Shown here piece after piece: positions 1 through 8,391 of a DNA stretch of 64,000 nucleotides; within the stretch, counting starts at the first letter, position 1, and each line of letters begins with the position of its first letter. Position numbers and translations under genes: made by a program. This DNA comes from Algoriphagus chordae. GTDB lineage: Bacteria > Bacteroidota > Bacteroidia > Cytophagales > Cyclobacteriaceae. The stretch covers positions 1-64,000 of the forward strand of contig NZ_QKZT01000013.1 of NCBI RefSeq assembly GCF_003254055.1. The letters run 5' to 3'. The notes under the pieces were generated by a model. That model was not told where the DNA came from and made no database searches. It saw only the letters and a program-made list of their open reading frames with translations.

Positions 1-261
1 CTTAGCGCCTATTTTGCTTATACCAAAAGCATCCGCAAGATGATCTATACCACTAATGCAGTCGAAGGGTATCACAGGCAGGTTAGAAAGGTCACCAAAA
101 CCAAAGGCGCATTTACCAGTGATATGGCATTGTTGAAACTCGTCTATCTGGCGACAAGAAGGATCGAGAAAAAATGGAGTTCCCCTTTACACAATTGGGG
201 CTTGACTGTCCAACAATTAGCCATTAAGTTTGAAGGAAGGCTAAAGTTGGATATAAATTAA
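1..261 (+). CDS. IS256-family transposase, C-terminal part (cut by window start)
   Basis: The frame is open from base 1, so this is the end of a longer gene lying to the left. The first in-frame ATG is at 40, but codons 1-13 (LSAYFAYTKSIRK) also read as transposase. The sequence IYTTNAVEGYHRQVRKVTK followed by a long helix and a WGLTVQQLAIKF tail is typical of the C-terminus of IS256-type (DDE, mutator-like) transposases, where the glutamate of NAVEGYH is the last acid of the catalytic triad. It would cut and join the ends of its own element. Whether the full element is intact cannot be told from here. Confidence 0.9.
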   Translation, partial: LSAYFAYTKSIRKMIYTTNAVEGYHRQVRKVTKTKGAFTSDMALLKLVYLATRRIEKKWSSPLHNWGLTVQQLAIKFEGRLKLDIN

Positions 262-269
262 TAAATTAG

Positions 270-303
270 TTCCCTTCCCTTGGGGTACCCCAAGGGAAGG
301 GAA
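270..303. repeat. 34-bp perfect palindrome after the transposase gene
   Basis: The 17-base arms are exact reverse complements around a central GTAC (bases 285-288). It begins 9 bases after the transposase stop codon. In RNA it would form a very stable hairpin, so it may act as a terminator or block read-through into or out of the insertion sequence. It could also be part of the IS end. There is no U-run after it. Confidence 0.8.
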
Positions 304-316
304 GGACAGAGTTTAG

Positions 317-496
317 CTAACACTCCCAGAAAATTTGAAAAATTCCTTTAGAGTCTTTTAGTAATTCAATTGATTCAACAGACACAAAATCCTTTATAAA
401 ATAAGTAGTACTTCCTGTAATTCCATTTTTCACTTCTTCTCCAATTAAGGGTAATAATTTGTGCTTTGGAATTTCATATGTTGCGAAGTACTTCAT
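317..496 (-). CDS. hypothetical 59-residue protein
   Basis: The ORF starts MKYFATYEIPKHKLLPLIG and ends IFQIFWEC. An in-frame TAG lies six codons before the ATG, so it cannot be much longer at its N-terminus. It lies 52 bases downstream of the antitoxin-like gene on the same strand and could be its partner, but I recognise no toxin family in it. It may also be the remnant of a longer gene. No signal peptide or membrane segment is visible. Confidence 0.35.
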   Translation of the reverse strand: MKYFATYEIPKHKLLPLIGEEVKNGITGSTTYFIKDFVSVESIELLKDSKGIFQIFWEC

Positions 497-548
497 TAAA
501 ATTAGCTTGATCTAGCAATTCTTTTTAGATGATAAAATAACAACCCAC

Positions 549-842
549 CTACCAATTTTTTGACTCTTTTTCTAAGTCTTCATGAGAAATAAAATTTCCA
601 TTACTTACATCATCTGATCGCTTTTTCATTTTATCATATAGTCGTGATTTTATTTCCTCTAGACTCATCAATCTTCCGTTTATGATATCGTTTTCTCCTG
701 CCTGTGCAGCAAATACTAACCTTTCTTGATAGGCAGCTTTATTGGCTAAAAAAGTTTTGATTTCCTCTAGCCATTCTTCACTTTCCACATCAGCGATCAT
801 GGAAAATATATCCGATTTCAATTTATCCTTTTTCATAACCAT
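549..842 (-). CDS. antitoxin-like small protein
   Basis: This is a 97-residue, charged, mostly helical protein with no signal peptide. The tail FISHEDLEKESKNW and the segment GRLMSLEEIKSRL resemble type II antitoxins of RelE/ParE-type systems in Bacteroidota, whose C-terminus wraps the toxin. No RelE/ParE-sized toxin gene follows; only a 59-codon ORF of unknown family does. It lies beside an insertion sequence in an accessory region. Function is inferred from composition and a weak motif match, so certainty is limited. Confidence 0.5.
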   Translation of the reverse strand: MVMKKDKLKSDIFSMIADVESEEWLEEIKTFLANKAAYQERLVFAAQAGENDIINGRLMSLEEIKSRLYDKMKKRSDDVSNGNFISHEDLEKESKNW

Positions 843-908
843 TTGATTTAAAACATTCTAATATACGATAAACCAATTTCAGTATTGCTTCGATTAGCGA
901 TTTCGCAA

Positions 909-933
909 CATCGGACACCCGACATCCGACATC
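909..933. repeat. degenerate intergenic repeat (ATCGGACACCCGACATC type)
   Basis: The sequence is built of short units resembling GACATCCGACATC. Related units occur on either strand at 1361-1385 and 55925-55956, always between genes. It looks like a dispersed non-coding repeat of this genome. Confidence 0.4.
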
Positions 934-944
934 AAACATAAAAA

Positions 945-1280
945 TCAAATCTCCTCAATAACACTTTCCCCGCTAGACCGATCACCAGAGGTCCATTCCC
1001 ATGTTTCGTGAAGGCGGATTTTACCGTTTTCTAAGATTTCAGGTTTGGATTGGCAGATGCCAGTCATCAGTTCTCCAAGCGAATTGACTTGGTGATATCT
1101 CATGTTGATATTTCCCGCTTCATCTACCAATCCGATCAGATGACCTTGGACGATTTTCCCTCCAGAATATTCGCAAGTCAGTATGTTGCCGTTTTGCTGA
1201 TAATGGAAAATAGTTTCTGCAGAAGTCTCTCCATTTTCAGTATTGCTGACTGGACGAAAGGTTTTGTTATTGTAATTCAT
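945..1280 (-). CDS. conserved hypothetical protein (often annotated as n-acetylglutamate synthase)
   Basis: This 111-residue protein starts MNYNNKTFRPVSNTENGET. I chose the ATG at 1278-1280; a longer frame exists only from a TTG at 1307. The pattern of an antiparallel beta fold, with HYQQNGNILTCEYSGGKIV, GHLIGLVDEAGNINMRYH and a C-terminal WEWTSGDRSSGESVIEEI, matches a small family common in Bacteroidota. Databases often label it n-acetylglutamate synthase without evidence for that activity. It has no signal peptide and no operon partner. True function is unknown. Confidence 0.7.
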   Translation of the reverse strand: MNYNNKTFRPVSNTENGETSAETIFHYQQNGNILTCEYSGGKIVQGHLIGLVDEAGNINMRYHQVNSLGELMTGICQSKPEILENGKIRLHETWEWTSGDRSSGESVIEEI

Positions 1281-1360
1281 ATTTGAGGTTTTTATGGTTT
1301 TCACCAAATATTCATAAAAGCCAAAGCAATGGGAATAAAGCTAAAAACTCTCGATAAGGT

Positions 1361-1385
1361 CCGCATCGGGCATCCGTCATCGGTC
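1361..1385. repeat. degenerate intergenic repeat
   Basis: CCGCATCGGGCATCCGTCAT shares the ATCGG/CATCCG units seen at 909-933 and 55925-55956. It lies in the 270-base gap upstream of the M1 peptidase gene. I see nothing else convincing in that gap. Confidence 0.35.
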
Positions 1386-1550
1386 TTCTGACCACTTGAG
1401 CAAAGAGATTAGGTTTGGCTACCAAATTGAGAATCATGATTAACGATCGCCTCTTTTCACTAAAATAAAGTCCTTTCGTGGAAATGTATCACTTTTCAAT
1501 AAATCCTTCCAAGTATCTTGTGGATTCAAATCCCAAATTTTGACTTCAAT

Positions 1551-3203
1551 ATGAGATTACTACTCCTTTGTTTTTCCCTACTTCTTTGTCTTAGTGCTCA
1601 AGCACAGATGTTTCCTCACGGAGAGGAATTTACCAGACAGGATACCCTTCGCGGCACCATCACTCCTGAGCGAGCCTGGTGGGATTTGCAATATTATCAT
1701 TTGGAAGTAGCAGTACATCCTGAAACCAAGTCACTTTCTGGTAAAAATACTGTGCGATACAAGGTGCTGGAAGAAGGAAAACGTATGCAAATTGACTTGC
1801 AAGCACCTATGGAGCTTACCAAAGCTGAGCAAGATGGAATATCATTAGAAATTGAGCATGAGGGAAACGCACACTTTATTACCATGAAATCTGATCAGCC
1901 TTTGGGTGAAGACAAAGAACTCATACTTACTTTTTCAGGAACTCCAGTTGAAGCGGTTCGCCCGCCATGGGATGGAGGTTTGACCTGGGAGAAAGATAGT
2001 AAAGGCTTGCCTTTTATCGCAAATTCCAATCAGGGGCTTGGGGCTAGCATCTGGTGGCCAAATAAGGACCATAGCTATGATGAACCCGATCAAGGGGTGG
2101 TGATGAGTGTGACTGTGCCGGAGAATCTGATGGATGTTTCCAATGGGCGGTTGATCAAAACGGATCATGATAAAACTGCTAACACCAAGACCTACCATTG
2201 GGAAGTGAAAAACCCAATTAATAACTACGGTATCAATATCAACGTGGGCGATTATGTCCATTTCGGAGATAAGTACAAAGGCGAAAAAGGTGAGCTGGAC
2301 ATGGATTATTATGTGCTGCGAGAGAACCTAAAGAAAGCCAAGAAGCAGTTTAAAGATGCTCTTCGGATGATGGAAGCATTTGAGTATTGGTTTGGACCTT
2401 ATCCTTTCTATGAAGACAGTTATAAATTGGTAGAAACGCCTTATTTGGGCATGGAGCATCAGAGTTCAGTGACCTATGGCAATAACTATGAAAATGGATA
2501 TTTGGGAAGAGATCTAAGCGGAACAGGTTGGGGATTGAAGTTTGATTTTATCATCATCCACGAGTCAGGGCATGAGTGGTTTGCCAATAATATTACCTAT
2601 CGAGATATCGCTGATATGTGGGTACATGAAGGATTCACTTCGTATTCGGAGAATCTATTTTTAGATTATTTCTATGGGGAAGAAGCAGGATCAGCCTATA
2701 CCTTGGGTCTGAGAAAAGGCATCAAAAATGACATCCCTATAATTGGTACATATGGCGTAAATCAGGAAGGTTCTGGCGACATGTATAATAAAGGTCACAA
2801 TATGCTGCATATGATCCGCCAGATTGTGAATGATGATGAGAAATGGAGGTCAATCTTGAGAGGTCTTAATTCTGAGTTTTACCATAAAACAGTCACTACA
2901 CGCCAAATTGAGAATTACATCTCACAAAAAGCTGGAATCGATCTAAGCCCTGTTTTTGATCAGTACTTAAGGGATATTCGAATTCCTATTTTCAGCTATT
3001 ACCTAGAAGAAGGAGAGTTATTTTATCGATGGGAAAATGTAATAGATGGCTTCGATATGCCAGTGGAAATCTATGTGGATGGTAAGGAAATGAAATTAAA
3101 GCCAACTCAGCAATGGAAATCTGAAAGCGTACCTCAGAAGAACACCAAAATTGTTGTGGATAAGGACTACTATGTAACCACGATGAATCTTACTGGGAAT
3201 TAA
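1551..3203 (+). CDS. secreted M1-family zinc metallopeptidase
   Basis: It is predicted to cut peptides from their N-terminus in the periplasm or outside the cell. The start at 1551 gives a signal peptide (MRLLLLCFSLLLCLSAQAQ); an earlier frame start at 1518 adds 11 residues with no role. The substrate-binding motif is GMEH (in YLGMEHQSS, the GxMEN equivalent). Zinc ligands are H337 and H341 of HESGH, with E360 in MWVHEGF, 19 residues after the second histidine as the family requires. At 550 residues it lacks the long C-terminal helical domain of PepN and resembles the short M1 enzymes common in Bacteroidota. It overlaps the convergent gene at 3200 by 4 bases. Confidence 0.92.
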   Translation: MRLLLLCFSLLLCLSAQAQMFPHGEEFTRQDTLRGTITPERAWWDLQYYHLEVAVHPETKSLSGKNTVRYKVLEEGKRMQIDLQAPMELTKAEQDGISLEIEHEGNAHFITMKSDQPLGEDKELILTFSGTPVEAVRPPWDGGLTWEKDSKGLPFIANSNQGLGASIWWPNKDHSYDEPDQGVVMSVTVPENLMDVSNGRLIKTDHDKTANTKTYHWEVKNPINNYGININVGDYVHFGDKYKGEKGELDMDYYVLRENLKKAKKQFKDALRMMEAFEYWFGPYPFYEDSYKLVETPYLGMEHQSSVTYGNNYENGYLGRDLSGTGWGLKFDFIIIHESGHEWFANNITYRDIADMWVHEGFTSYSENLFLDYFYGEEAGSAYTLGLRKGIKNDIPIIGTYGVNQEGSGDMYNKGHNMLHMIRQIVNDDEKWRSILRGLNSEFYHKTVTTRQIENYISQKAGIDLSPVFDQYLRDIRIPIFSYYLEEGELFYRWENVIDGFDMPVEIYVDGKEMKLKPTQQWKSESVPQKNTKIVVDKDYYVTTMNLTGN

Positions 3204-3568
3204 TTTAAAAACGGGATCAGTACTTCCTTGGCTTTTTCCTCGGTGAATAAAACTAGGCCAGTCATGGAGTCACCTGGATATTTGAATACGATCATCTGAT
3301 TTCCCAGGCATTTAACCTCAAATTGAAGTGGAGGATCAAGGTCATCTATGAATTCCAGAACTCCTTCCGGTGTTAGTATCCAATCTAATTCATACTCTTC
3401 CCCATTCTCTGATTTGATGGAAGTCCCATTTTCGAAGAAGTTGTAAAAGCAGTCAATCTTGCGGGTTTCTTTGAGACAATGCCAAGGGTTAGCGATTAAA
3501 AGCTCACGAGTTATAGGCTTTCCAAAAAATATGATATCAATGGATAGGAGATTGATAAAGTCGAACAT
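3200..3568 (-). CDS. hypothetical protein, 122 residues
   Basis: A soluble-looking protein with mixed alpha/beta character (SENGEEYELDWILTPEGVLEF, PLQFEVKCLGNQMIVFKYPG) and no signal peptide. It converges on the M1 peptidase gene with a 4-base overlap. I do not recognise the family. The even length and lack of low-complexity sequence suggest a real gene. Confidence 0.55.
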   Translation of the reverse strand: MFDFINLLSIDIIFFGKPITRELLIANPWHCLKETRKIDCFYNFFENGTSIKSENGEEYELDWILTPEGVLEFIDDLDPPLQFEVKCLGNQMIVFKYPGDSMTGLVLFTEEKAKEVLIPFLN

Positions 3569-3689
3569 AGCAATTAAAAATACGGAATTTTTGAATTTCT
3601 ATTTCATTGTGGAATTAAGAAAAATTTGTATCCGTTTAAATAGCAAGATCTAATTTGAGTTTGGTTTAAACTTTTGAAAATCCCCCTTG

Positions 3690-3705
3690 CCCCCTTTAAA
3701 GGGGG
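3690..3705. repeat. 16-bp palindrome within a CCCCCTTGCCCCC intergenic repeat
   Basis: CCCCCTTTAAAGGGGG is a perfect palindrome, flanked by TCCCCCTTG on the left and AATTG on the right. Short GC-rich palindromes of this form are scattered between genes in many Bacteroidota genomes. No role is known to me. It lies in the gap 3569-3823. Confidence 0.6.
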
Positions 3706-3766
3706 AATTGCCAAAGTTTAACCTCAGTCCTGAATTCAAAGAAAATAGTCCATTTAAAATGGTAAT

Positions 3767-3800
3767 AAAAAAGACTGGCTTTTTGAAGGCCAGTCTTTTT
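3767..3800 (-). terminator. rho-independent terminator of the alginate operon
   Basis: The stem GACTGGC (3773-3779) pairs with GCCAGTC (3789-3795) and is flanked by A-runs on one side and T-runs on the other, so it can work in both directions. It lies 23 bases downstream of the last gene of the minus-strand alginate operon. Confidence 0.85.
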
Positions 3801-3823
3801 GTTAAACTAAGAATCGACTCTAC

Positions 3824-4576
3824 TTAAGAGAATAGCAATCCTCCGTTAATATCGATGTTTGTTCCGGTAAGGAAAGAAGATTCATCAGAAGCTAAGTAAG
3901 CGACCAAATCAGCAACTTCATTTGCTTTACCTTCTCTTCTCAATGGAGTGCTGCCAGCTACTTTTTCACGTACTTCGTCTTTAGTAAAAGTGTCGTGGAA
4001 AGTAGTCGCGATCATACCTGGACAAAGTGAATTCACTCGGATATTTTTTGGTCCTAGTTCCTTAGCCATAGATCTAGTGAAGGTGATCACGCCACCTTTT
4101 GCCGTGGAATAAGCTGAAGCACCTGGTCCACCACCGTCACGACCTGCCTGTGAAGCAAAGTTCACGATAGACGCACCGCTTTTCATGTGAGGAACAACTG
4201 CTTTTGTTACTAGGAAGTTAGAAGTCAAGTTCAGTTTCAATAAGAAGCTGAAGAAATCTAGATCCATTTCTTCTAGAGTTTTTCTTGCTACTAGTCCGCC
4301 CGCTACATTGACAAGAATGTTAACTTCTTCACCGAATGCTTTTGTAGTTTCTGCGACTAGATTAGCCACTGCAGCCTCATCTGTCATATCGCCCTGCACT
4401 AGGATCGCCTCACCGCCTGCTGCTTTCACTTCAGCTAGAGTCGCCTCAGCCTGCTCGTCGTTATCAAAATAGTTGATTACAACTTTTGCACCTAGAGCTG
4501 CCAACTTTAGTGATACTTCTTTTCCAATGTCTCTGCCACCGCCTGTTACGATCGCTACTTTTCCTGATAGGTTCAT
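3824..4576 (-). CDS. SDR-family oxidoreductase, probable DEH reductase
   Basis: Likely reduces 4-deoxy-L-erythro-5-hexoseulose uronate (DEH), the linear product of alginate lyases, to 2-keto-3-deoxygluconate with NAD(P)H in the cytoplasm. The 250-residue classical SDR shows the nucleotide-binding TGGGRDIG (residues 11-18), S142, Y156 and K160 (YSTAK) of the active site, and a C-terminal TGTNIDINGG. The family is broad (FabG- and KduD-like), so the substrate is inferred from its place as last gene of an alginate operon, 20 bases after the transporter gene. A 3-oxoacyl reductase is the main alternative, less likely here. Confidence 0.8.
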   Translation of the reverse strand: MNLSGKVAIVTGGGRDIGKEVSLKLAALGAKVVINYFDNDEQAEATLAEVKAAGGEAILVQGDMTDEAAVANLVAETTKAFGEEVNILVNVAGGLVARKTLEEMDLDFFSFLLKLNLTSNFLVTKAVVPHMKSGASIVNFASQAGRDGGGPGASAYSTAKGGVITFTRSMAKELGPKNIRVNSLCPGMIATTFHDTFTKDEVREKVAGSTPLRREGKANEVADLVAYLASDESSFLTGTNIDINGGLLFS

Positions 4577-4596
4577 ATGATTTGAATTTAAATTAT

Positions 4597-5880
4597 TTAG
4601 AAATTAGAGTTAGTTACTGGTTTGATTTTGCCACCTAGCAATCCTAGAGAAAGCAATGCTAAGGGTACTAGAGATGCGCCTAAAATGAAGAAAGGCACGT
4701 AGGATGTGGTCGTGATGACCGGTACTAGCCAAGTTGTAATTAATACACCTATTACCGCAGCAGAGCCACTTACTCCAGCTAAAGATCCCACAGATTTGCC
4801 TGAGAAATAATCACTAGGGAGTGTCTGAATATTCCCGATTGCGATTTGGAAGCCGAAAAGGATCACTGCGATCAGCAACACAGCCATCAAAGGCGTAGCT
4901 GCATAAGCAGTCAAAATCAATGGAGGAATCATGATCAGGCATCCTAGGTAAATGATAGTTTTTCTGGCTTTGTTTACTGTCCAGCCTTTGCGCAGCCAAA
5001 CTCCGACTAGCCATCCACCGAACAAACTTCCGACAGCTGCACCTACATAAGGAACCCAAGCGAATAGTCCGATTTGCTTCACATCAAAGCCAAATTGATC
5101 GGCTAAATAGATAGGAAGCCAAGAAACGAATAGCCACCACACTGGATCGATGAAAAAGCGCATCAAGATCACTGCCCAGCTTTGCTTTAGTTTCAAGAGC
5201 TCACGTAAACTTGGAGCGTAATCTTCCTGAACCTCTTCGTTTGCTTCAGGTTCTGGCTTTTGTCCTTTGATGATGAAATTTCGCTCTTCCTCAGTGATCC
5301 AAGGATGCTTGTCTGGTGAAGCTTTGTACACGATCAGCCAAGGAATGATCCAAAGCAGACCTAATGCAGCTATGCACATGAATGTATATTGCCAGCCAAT
5401 GGTGACATAGAGCCAAGCGATAATCGGTGCCGAAATCACCGCGCCTAAGGATGCACCAGAGTTGAAAATCCCCTGCGCCAAAGCTCTTTCCTTGACAGGA
5501 AACCATTCTGCATTCGCTTTTGTCGCACCCGGCCAGTTACCAGCCTCACCGAAACCTAGTGTAAATCTGAAAATCCCGAAGGAAAAAACCGACTTTGCTA
5601 CGGCGTGAAGCGCAATAGAAATCGACCAAATAGAGATGGAAAGTAAGAATCCAAAGCGTGTTCCGATCTGATCAAAGATCTTTCCGAAGGCTGTCTGACC
5701 TAAAGCATAGGCTACCATAAAGAACGACAGGATCAAGGCATATTCTTCCTTTCCCATATCGAGATCTTCGGCGATTCCTGGCCACATGACGGCCAGTGCG
5801 TTTCTATCGATGTAATTGATGACTGTCGCCAAGGCAACAAGGCTCACCACTAACCATCTTAATCCTTTTACCTTCTTCAT
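4597..5880 (-). CDS. MFS transporter, ACS (hexuronate) type
   Basis: Predicted inner-membrane importer for alginate-derived monouronate or DEH. The 427-residue protein has about 12 membrane segments. The first ends in NYIDRNALAVMWP, and the segment GFGEAGNWPGATKANAEWFP is the signature of the anion:cation symporter family that includes ExuT hexuronate transporters. The start codon overlaps the stop of the KdgF gene by one base (TAATG), so the two are translationally coupled. The substrate is inferred from this context. Confidence 0.85.
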   Translation of the reverse strand: MKKVKGLRWLVVSLVALATVINYIDRNALAVMWPGIAEDLDMGKEEYALILSFFMVAYALGQTAFGKIFDQIGTRFGFLLSISIWSISIALHAVAKSVFSFGIFRFTLGFGEAGNWPGATKANAEWFPVKERALAQGIFNSGASLGAVISAPIIAWLYVTIGWQYTFMCIAALGLLWIIPWLIVYKASPDKHPWITEEERNFIIKGQKPEPEANEEVQEDYAPSLRELLKLKQSWAVILMRFFIDPVWWLFVSWLPIYLADQFGFDVKQIGLFAWVPYVGAAVGSLFGGWLVGVWLRKGWTVNKARKTIIYLGCLIMIPPLILTAYAATPLMAVLLIAVILFGFQIAIGNIQTLPSDYFSGKSVGSLAGVSGSAAVIGVLITTWLVPVITTTSYVPFFILGASLVPLALLSLGLLGGKIKPVTNSNF

Positions 5881-6236
5881 TACTTATATTTTTCTCCTGT
5901 GAAGAAATCCTCTCTGATAGGGCTAAACACATCAATCAATACCCCGGCAGCTAGGCAGACAGCCCCATGTGGTGAGTGAGGAGGGATATAAAAACCATCT
6001 CCGCCTTTCAATACTTTTTTAACGCCATTGATTGAGACTTCAAACTCTCCTGACTCCACGTAAGTGGATTGACTATGAAAATGATCGTGGATGGGGCCGA
6101 TACTGCCTTTTTCAAAAGCTACTTTCACGACCAAAATATGATCATCGTGGCCCATGATTTGACGTTTCACGCCATTACCCACCACTTCCCATTCTAGTTC
6201 TTCTTCGACTTGAAATACATCACTTTGAAATTTCAT
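5880..6236 (-). CDS. kdgF: KdgF-type cupin, uronate linearisation
   Basis: KdgF proteins speed up the conversion of 4,5-unsaturated monouronates, released by pectate and alginate lyases, to the linear ketone form (DEH for alginate). This 118-residue single cupin has the metal site H50-x-H52 with Q56 (HDHFHSQ) and a later histidine in PPHSPHG. Length and motif agree with the family. It lies between the PL17 lyase (25 bases away) and the transporter, just where the reaction belongs: between exolytic cleavage and reduction. No signal peptide is seen, so it acts in the cytoplasm. Confidence 0.85.
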   Translation of the reverse strand: MKFQSDVFQVEEELEWEVVGNGVKRQIMGHDDHILVVKVAFEKGSIGPIHDHFHSQSTYVESGEFEVSINGVKKVLKGGDGFYIPPHSPHGAVCLAAGVLIDVFSPIREDFFTGEKYK

Positions 6237-6261
6237 GTTTTCTATGTTTTAGGTTATTATT

Positions 6262-8391
6262 CTATTTTTTGAGTTCAAATTCTTTGGTGCCTGCATCCTT
6301 GGTACTGACGCTGATGATTCTTTTTCCATCTCGTATAATCAGCTCCAATCGTGTGATCTGGTTGGAAGCATTCATCGTGATTTCATTTTTCGAGTCGAAA
6401 GAGCCGTGAGTTTCCAGTGCAGATAGGAAATAATGATTGCCTTCACTGTTTGCTCTGAGGATAAGCGCACGTTCATTTCTTAGATTGAAATCCGGATCAT
6501 TGGCACCGAGCTCAGTGACGATCAACTGATCATCGCTGCTGGTTTTGGTGCTCCAGGTGTAGAATCTGTCTTTGAGAAGCCAAGTGAATTGGCTTAAACT
6601 TTCATGAGCTTTTCCCTCAGCTAAATTCCACAAGTGCTCATAACCATTCTCTTTACCCAAAGGACTTAATTGAGCGGTATGGGCTTGTAAAGGAGTATTT
6701 AGGTAAATGAACTGGCCGTTGAAATGTATAGGCAAATCGTACTGATGCGCAGTGGTCGATTCGATTTCAAACAAGTCAAGTACTACTGGATATTCGAAAG
6801 CTTCATCCTGTAGGTAAACCATCGTCCGGATGAATTTCACACCAGCATAGACTTCAGCTATTTCAGCGCTAGCGACCTGGAAATTTGGATTAGAAACGTC
6901 GAAAATCAATTCGGTAGGGTAGGCCGCATTTGCAACTTTGTAAACTCCATCAAAATGGCTTTTCTCATCCATCACTATGGTATTATGTGCTATGGATTGC
7001 TTAGCCCAGGTATTATTTTCCGCTAGATAATGTCCGCCATACTTCGCCTCTATATTCAAAAAGCGAGCTGCACCGTAGTCACGTATGATCTCTTCACCAT
7101 TGTCGTAATACAACCAGGTCAACTTATCGTAGTGCCCGTGCCCCATTCCTTGAGCCGTATATTTATAGATCAAAGCAGCTGAATTGGATGGAGTTTCTGA
7201 TCTGAAAATCGCCATTCCGCCTTCTTCGCCCTGATTTCCATCTCTTACCCGAAGTGATTTGAATTCAAAGGGTTTTGTCAACCCCTTACCTATTGCATTG
7301 GCAACTTCAAATCCCGCATCTATAGGCGCAAAACCTTCCTGGTACTGTGCAATGGACAAGAGCATGGGATCCTTGGTGATGCTGTATGCGATATCCGCTC
7401 CGAAAAGCATCTCCGAAGTCTGTAGATTTTTCTCTTTTAATGCATCGTTAATAGGGAAGAAATGTCCAGCATAGGTGAGATCAATGGCAGTATAGATCGC
7501 TTTGATCAAGATTGAATCCCTGTATTTGAAGATGTCTAGATCTGGATTATTGTTGGAGATAGCTTGCGCAAAAACCACAAATGGAAGCAATGCATATCGC
7601 TGATAATATGGGCCTTCGGTGTAGTATCCATCTGGGGAAAAGAGTTGATCCAACTGAGCCATAAAACCACCTGAACCATCAGTAGCGGTTCCTTTCAGAG
7701 ACATTTGCACCCATTCATTTACTTCTAGACTGTAGCCTGTCATACCTACAGCAGCAAGTGCCCAAGTCCCGTGATTGTGGATTTTGTTGAAAGTTTCTTC
7801 TCCATCTACGGCCAGGAAATTTACATATGGCTCGAATAATTCTGTCTTAAGATAGGCACGTTCTTCAGGAGTCAAATAAGACTTGATCGCATCAAAACCT
7901 TGTACCGAATACACCAGCCAGACAGCATCGTTCAAGCTTTGCCAAAATAATTTGCCAGGCGTTTGCTCCTTTTTCTCCGGATGCAGCGGCAGAGTCTTGT
8001 ACATTTTCGCATAGGCATTCAGCAAAGCTTTGGAGTGAGCGGCATATTTTTCCTCTCCTGTCAATTTATAGAGTACTCCTGACTGGAATATTGAAAGCTG
8101 ATTGGCTTTGTGCTGCTCGTGGGTGAAGCCTCCACCTGCATCTTTTGGAATAGGGACATTCAGTGGCTCGGCCATTTCTGCTTCAACCTTGGCTTTCATC
8201 GCTTCCACCTGCTTTACCGCATCCGGATTTTTTTCTGCCAAGAGCCTATAATCTTCCACTCCTTGGGAAGTAAGCAAGAGCTTGCTTTCTCCAGATGGTG
8301 TGGATTGCTGCGCAAAACAAACCGTGCTGAAGAGCATCAAAATCAAGAAAATAGATTTTTTAAGACTCATTTTAGGTTTAGTTTTTTGCAT
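6262..8391 (-). CDS. PL17 alginate lyase (oligoalginate lyase, heparinase II/III fold)
   Basis: PL17 enzymes remove unsaturated monouronates from the ends of alginate oligosaccharides by beta-elimination. A signal peptide (ILMLFSTVCFAQQ) points to the periplasm. The N-terminal toroid carries N206-H207-G208 and the YYTEGPYYQRY segment (256-266), equivalent to the catalytic Asn/His and Tyr of Alg17C. The C-terminal heparinase-like beta domain has GHGHYDKLTW and AKQSIAHNTIVMDEKSHF, highly typical of PL17. At 709 residues it is full length. Its start overlaps the end of the PL6 gene by 14 bases. Confidence 0.92.
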   Translation of the reverse strand: MQKTKPKMSLKKSIFLILMLFSTVCFAQQSTPSGESKLLLTSQGVEDYRLLAEKNPDAVKQVEAMKAKVEAEMAEPLNVPIPKDAGGGFTHEQHKANQLSIFQSGVLYKLTGEEKYAAHSKALLNAYAKMYKTLPLHPEKKEQTPGKLFWQSLNDAVWLVYSVQGFDAIKSYLTPEERAYLKTELFEPYVNFLAVDGEETFNKIHNHGTWALAAVGMTGYSLEVNEWVQMSLKGTATDGSGGFMAQLDQLFSPDGYYTEGPYYQRYALLPFVVFAQAISNNNPDLDIFKYRDSILIKAIYTAIDLTYAGHFFPINDALKEKNLQTSEMLFGADIAYSITKDPMLLSIAQYQEGFAPIDAGFEVANAIGKGLTKPFEFKSLRVRDGNQGEEGGMAIFRSETPSNSAALIYKYTAQGMGHGHYDKLTWLYYDNGEEIIRDYGAARFLNIEAKYGGHYLAENNTWAKQSIAHNTIVMDEKSHFDGVYKVANAAYPTELIFDVSNPNFQVASAEIAEVYAGVKFIRTMVYLQDEAFEYPVVLDLFEIESTTAHQYDLPIHFNGQFIYLNTPLQAHTAQLSPLGKENGYEHLWNLAEGKAHESLSQFTWLLKDRFYTWSTKTSSDDQLIVTELGANDPDFNLRNERALILRANSEGNHYFLSALETHGSFDSKNEITMNASNQITRLELIIRDGKRIISVSTKDAGTKEFELKK

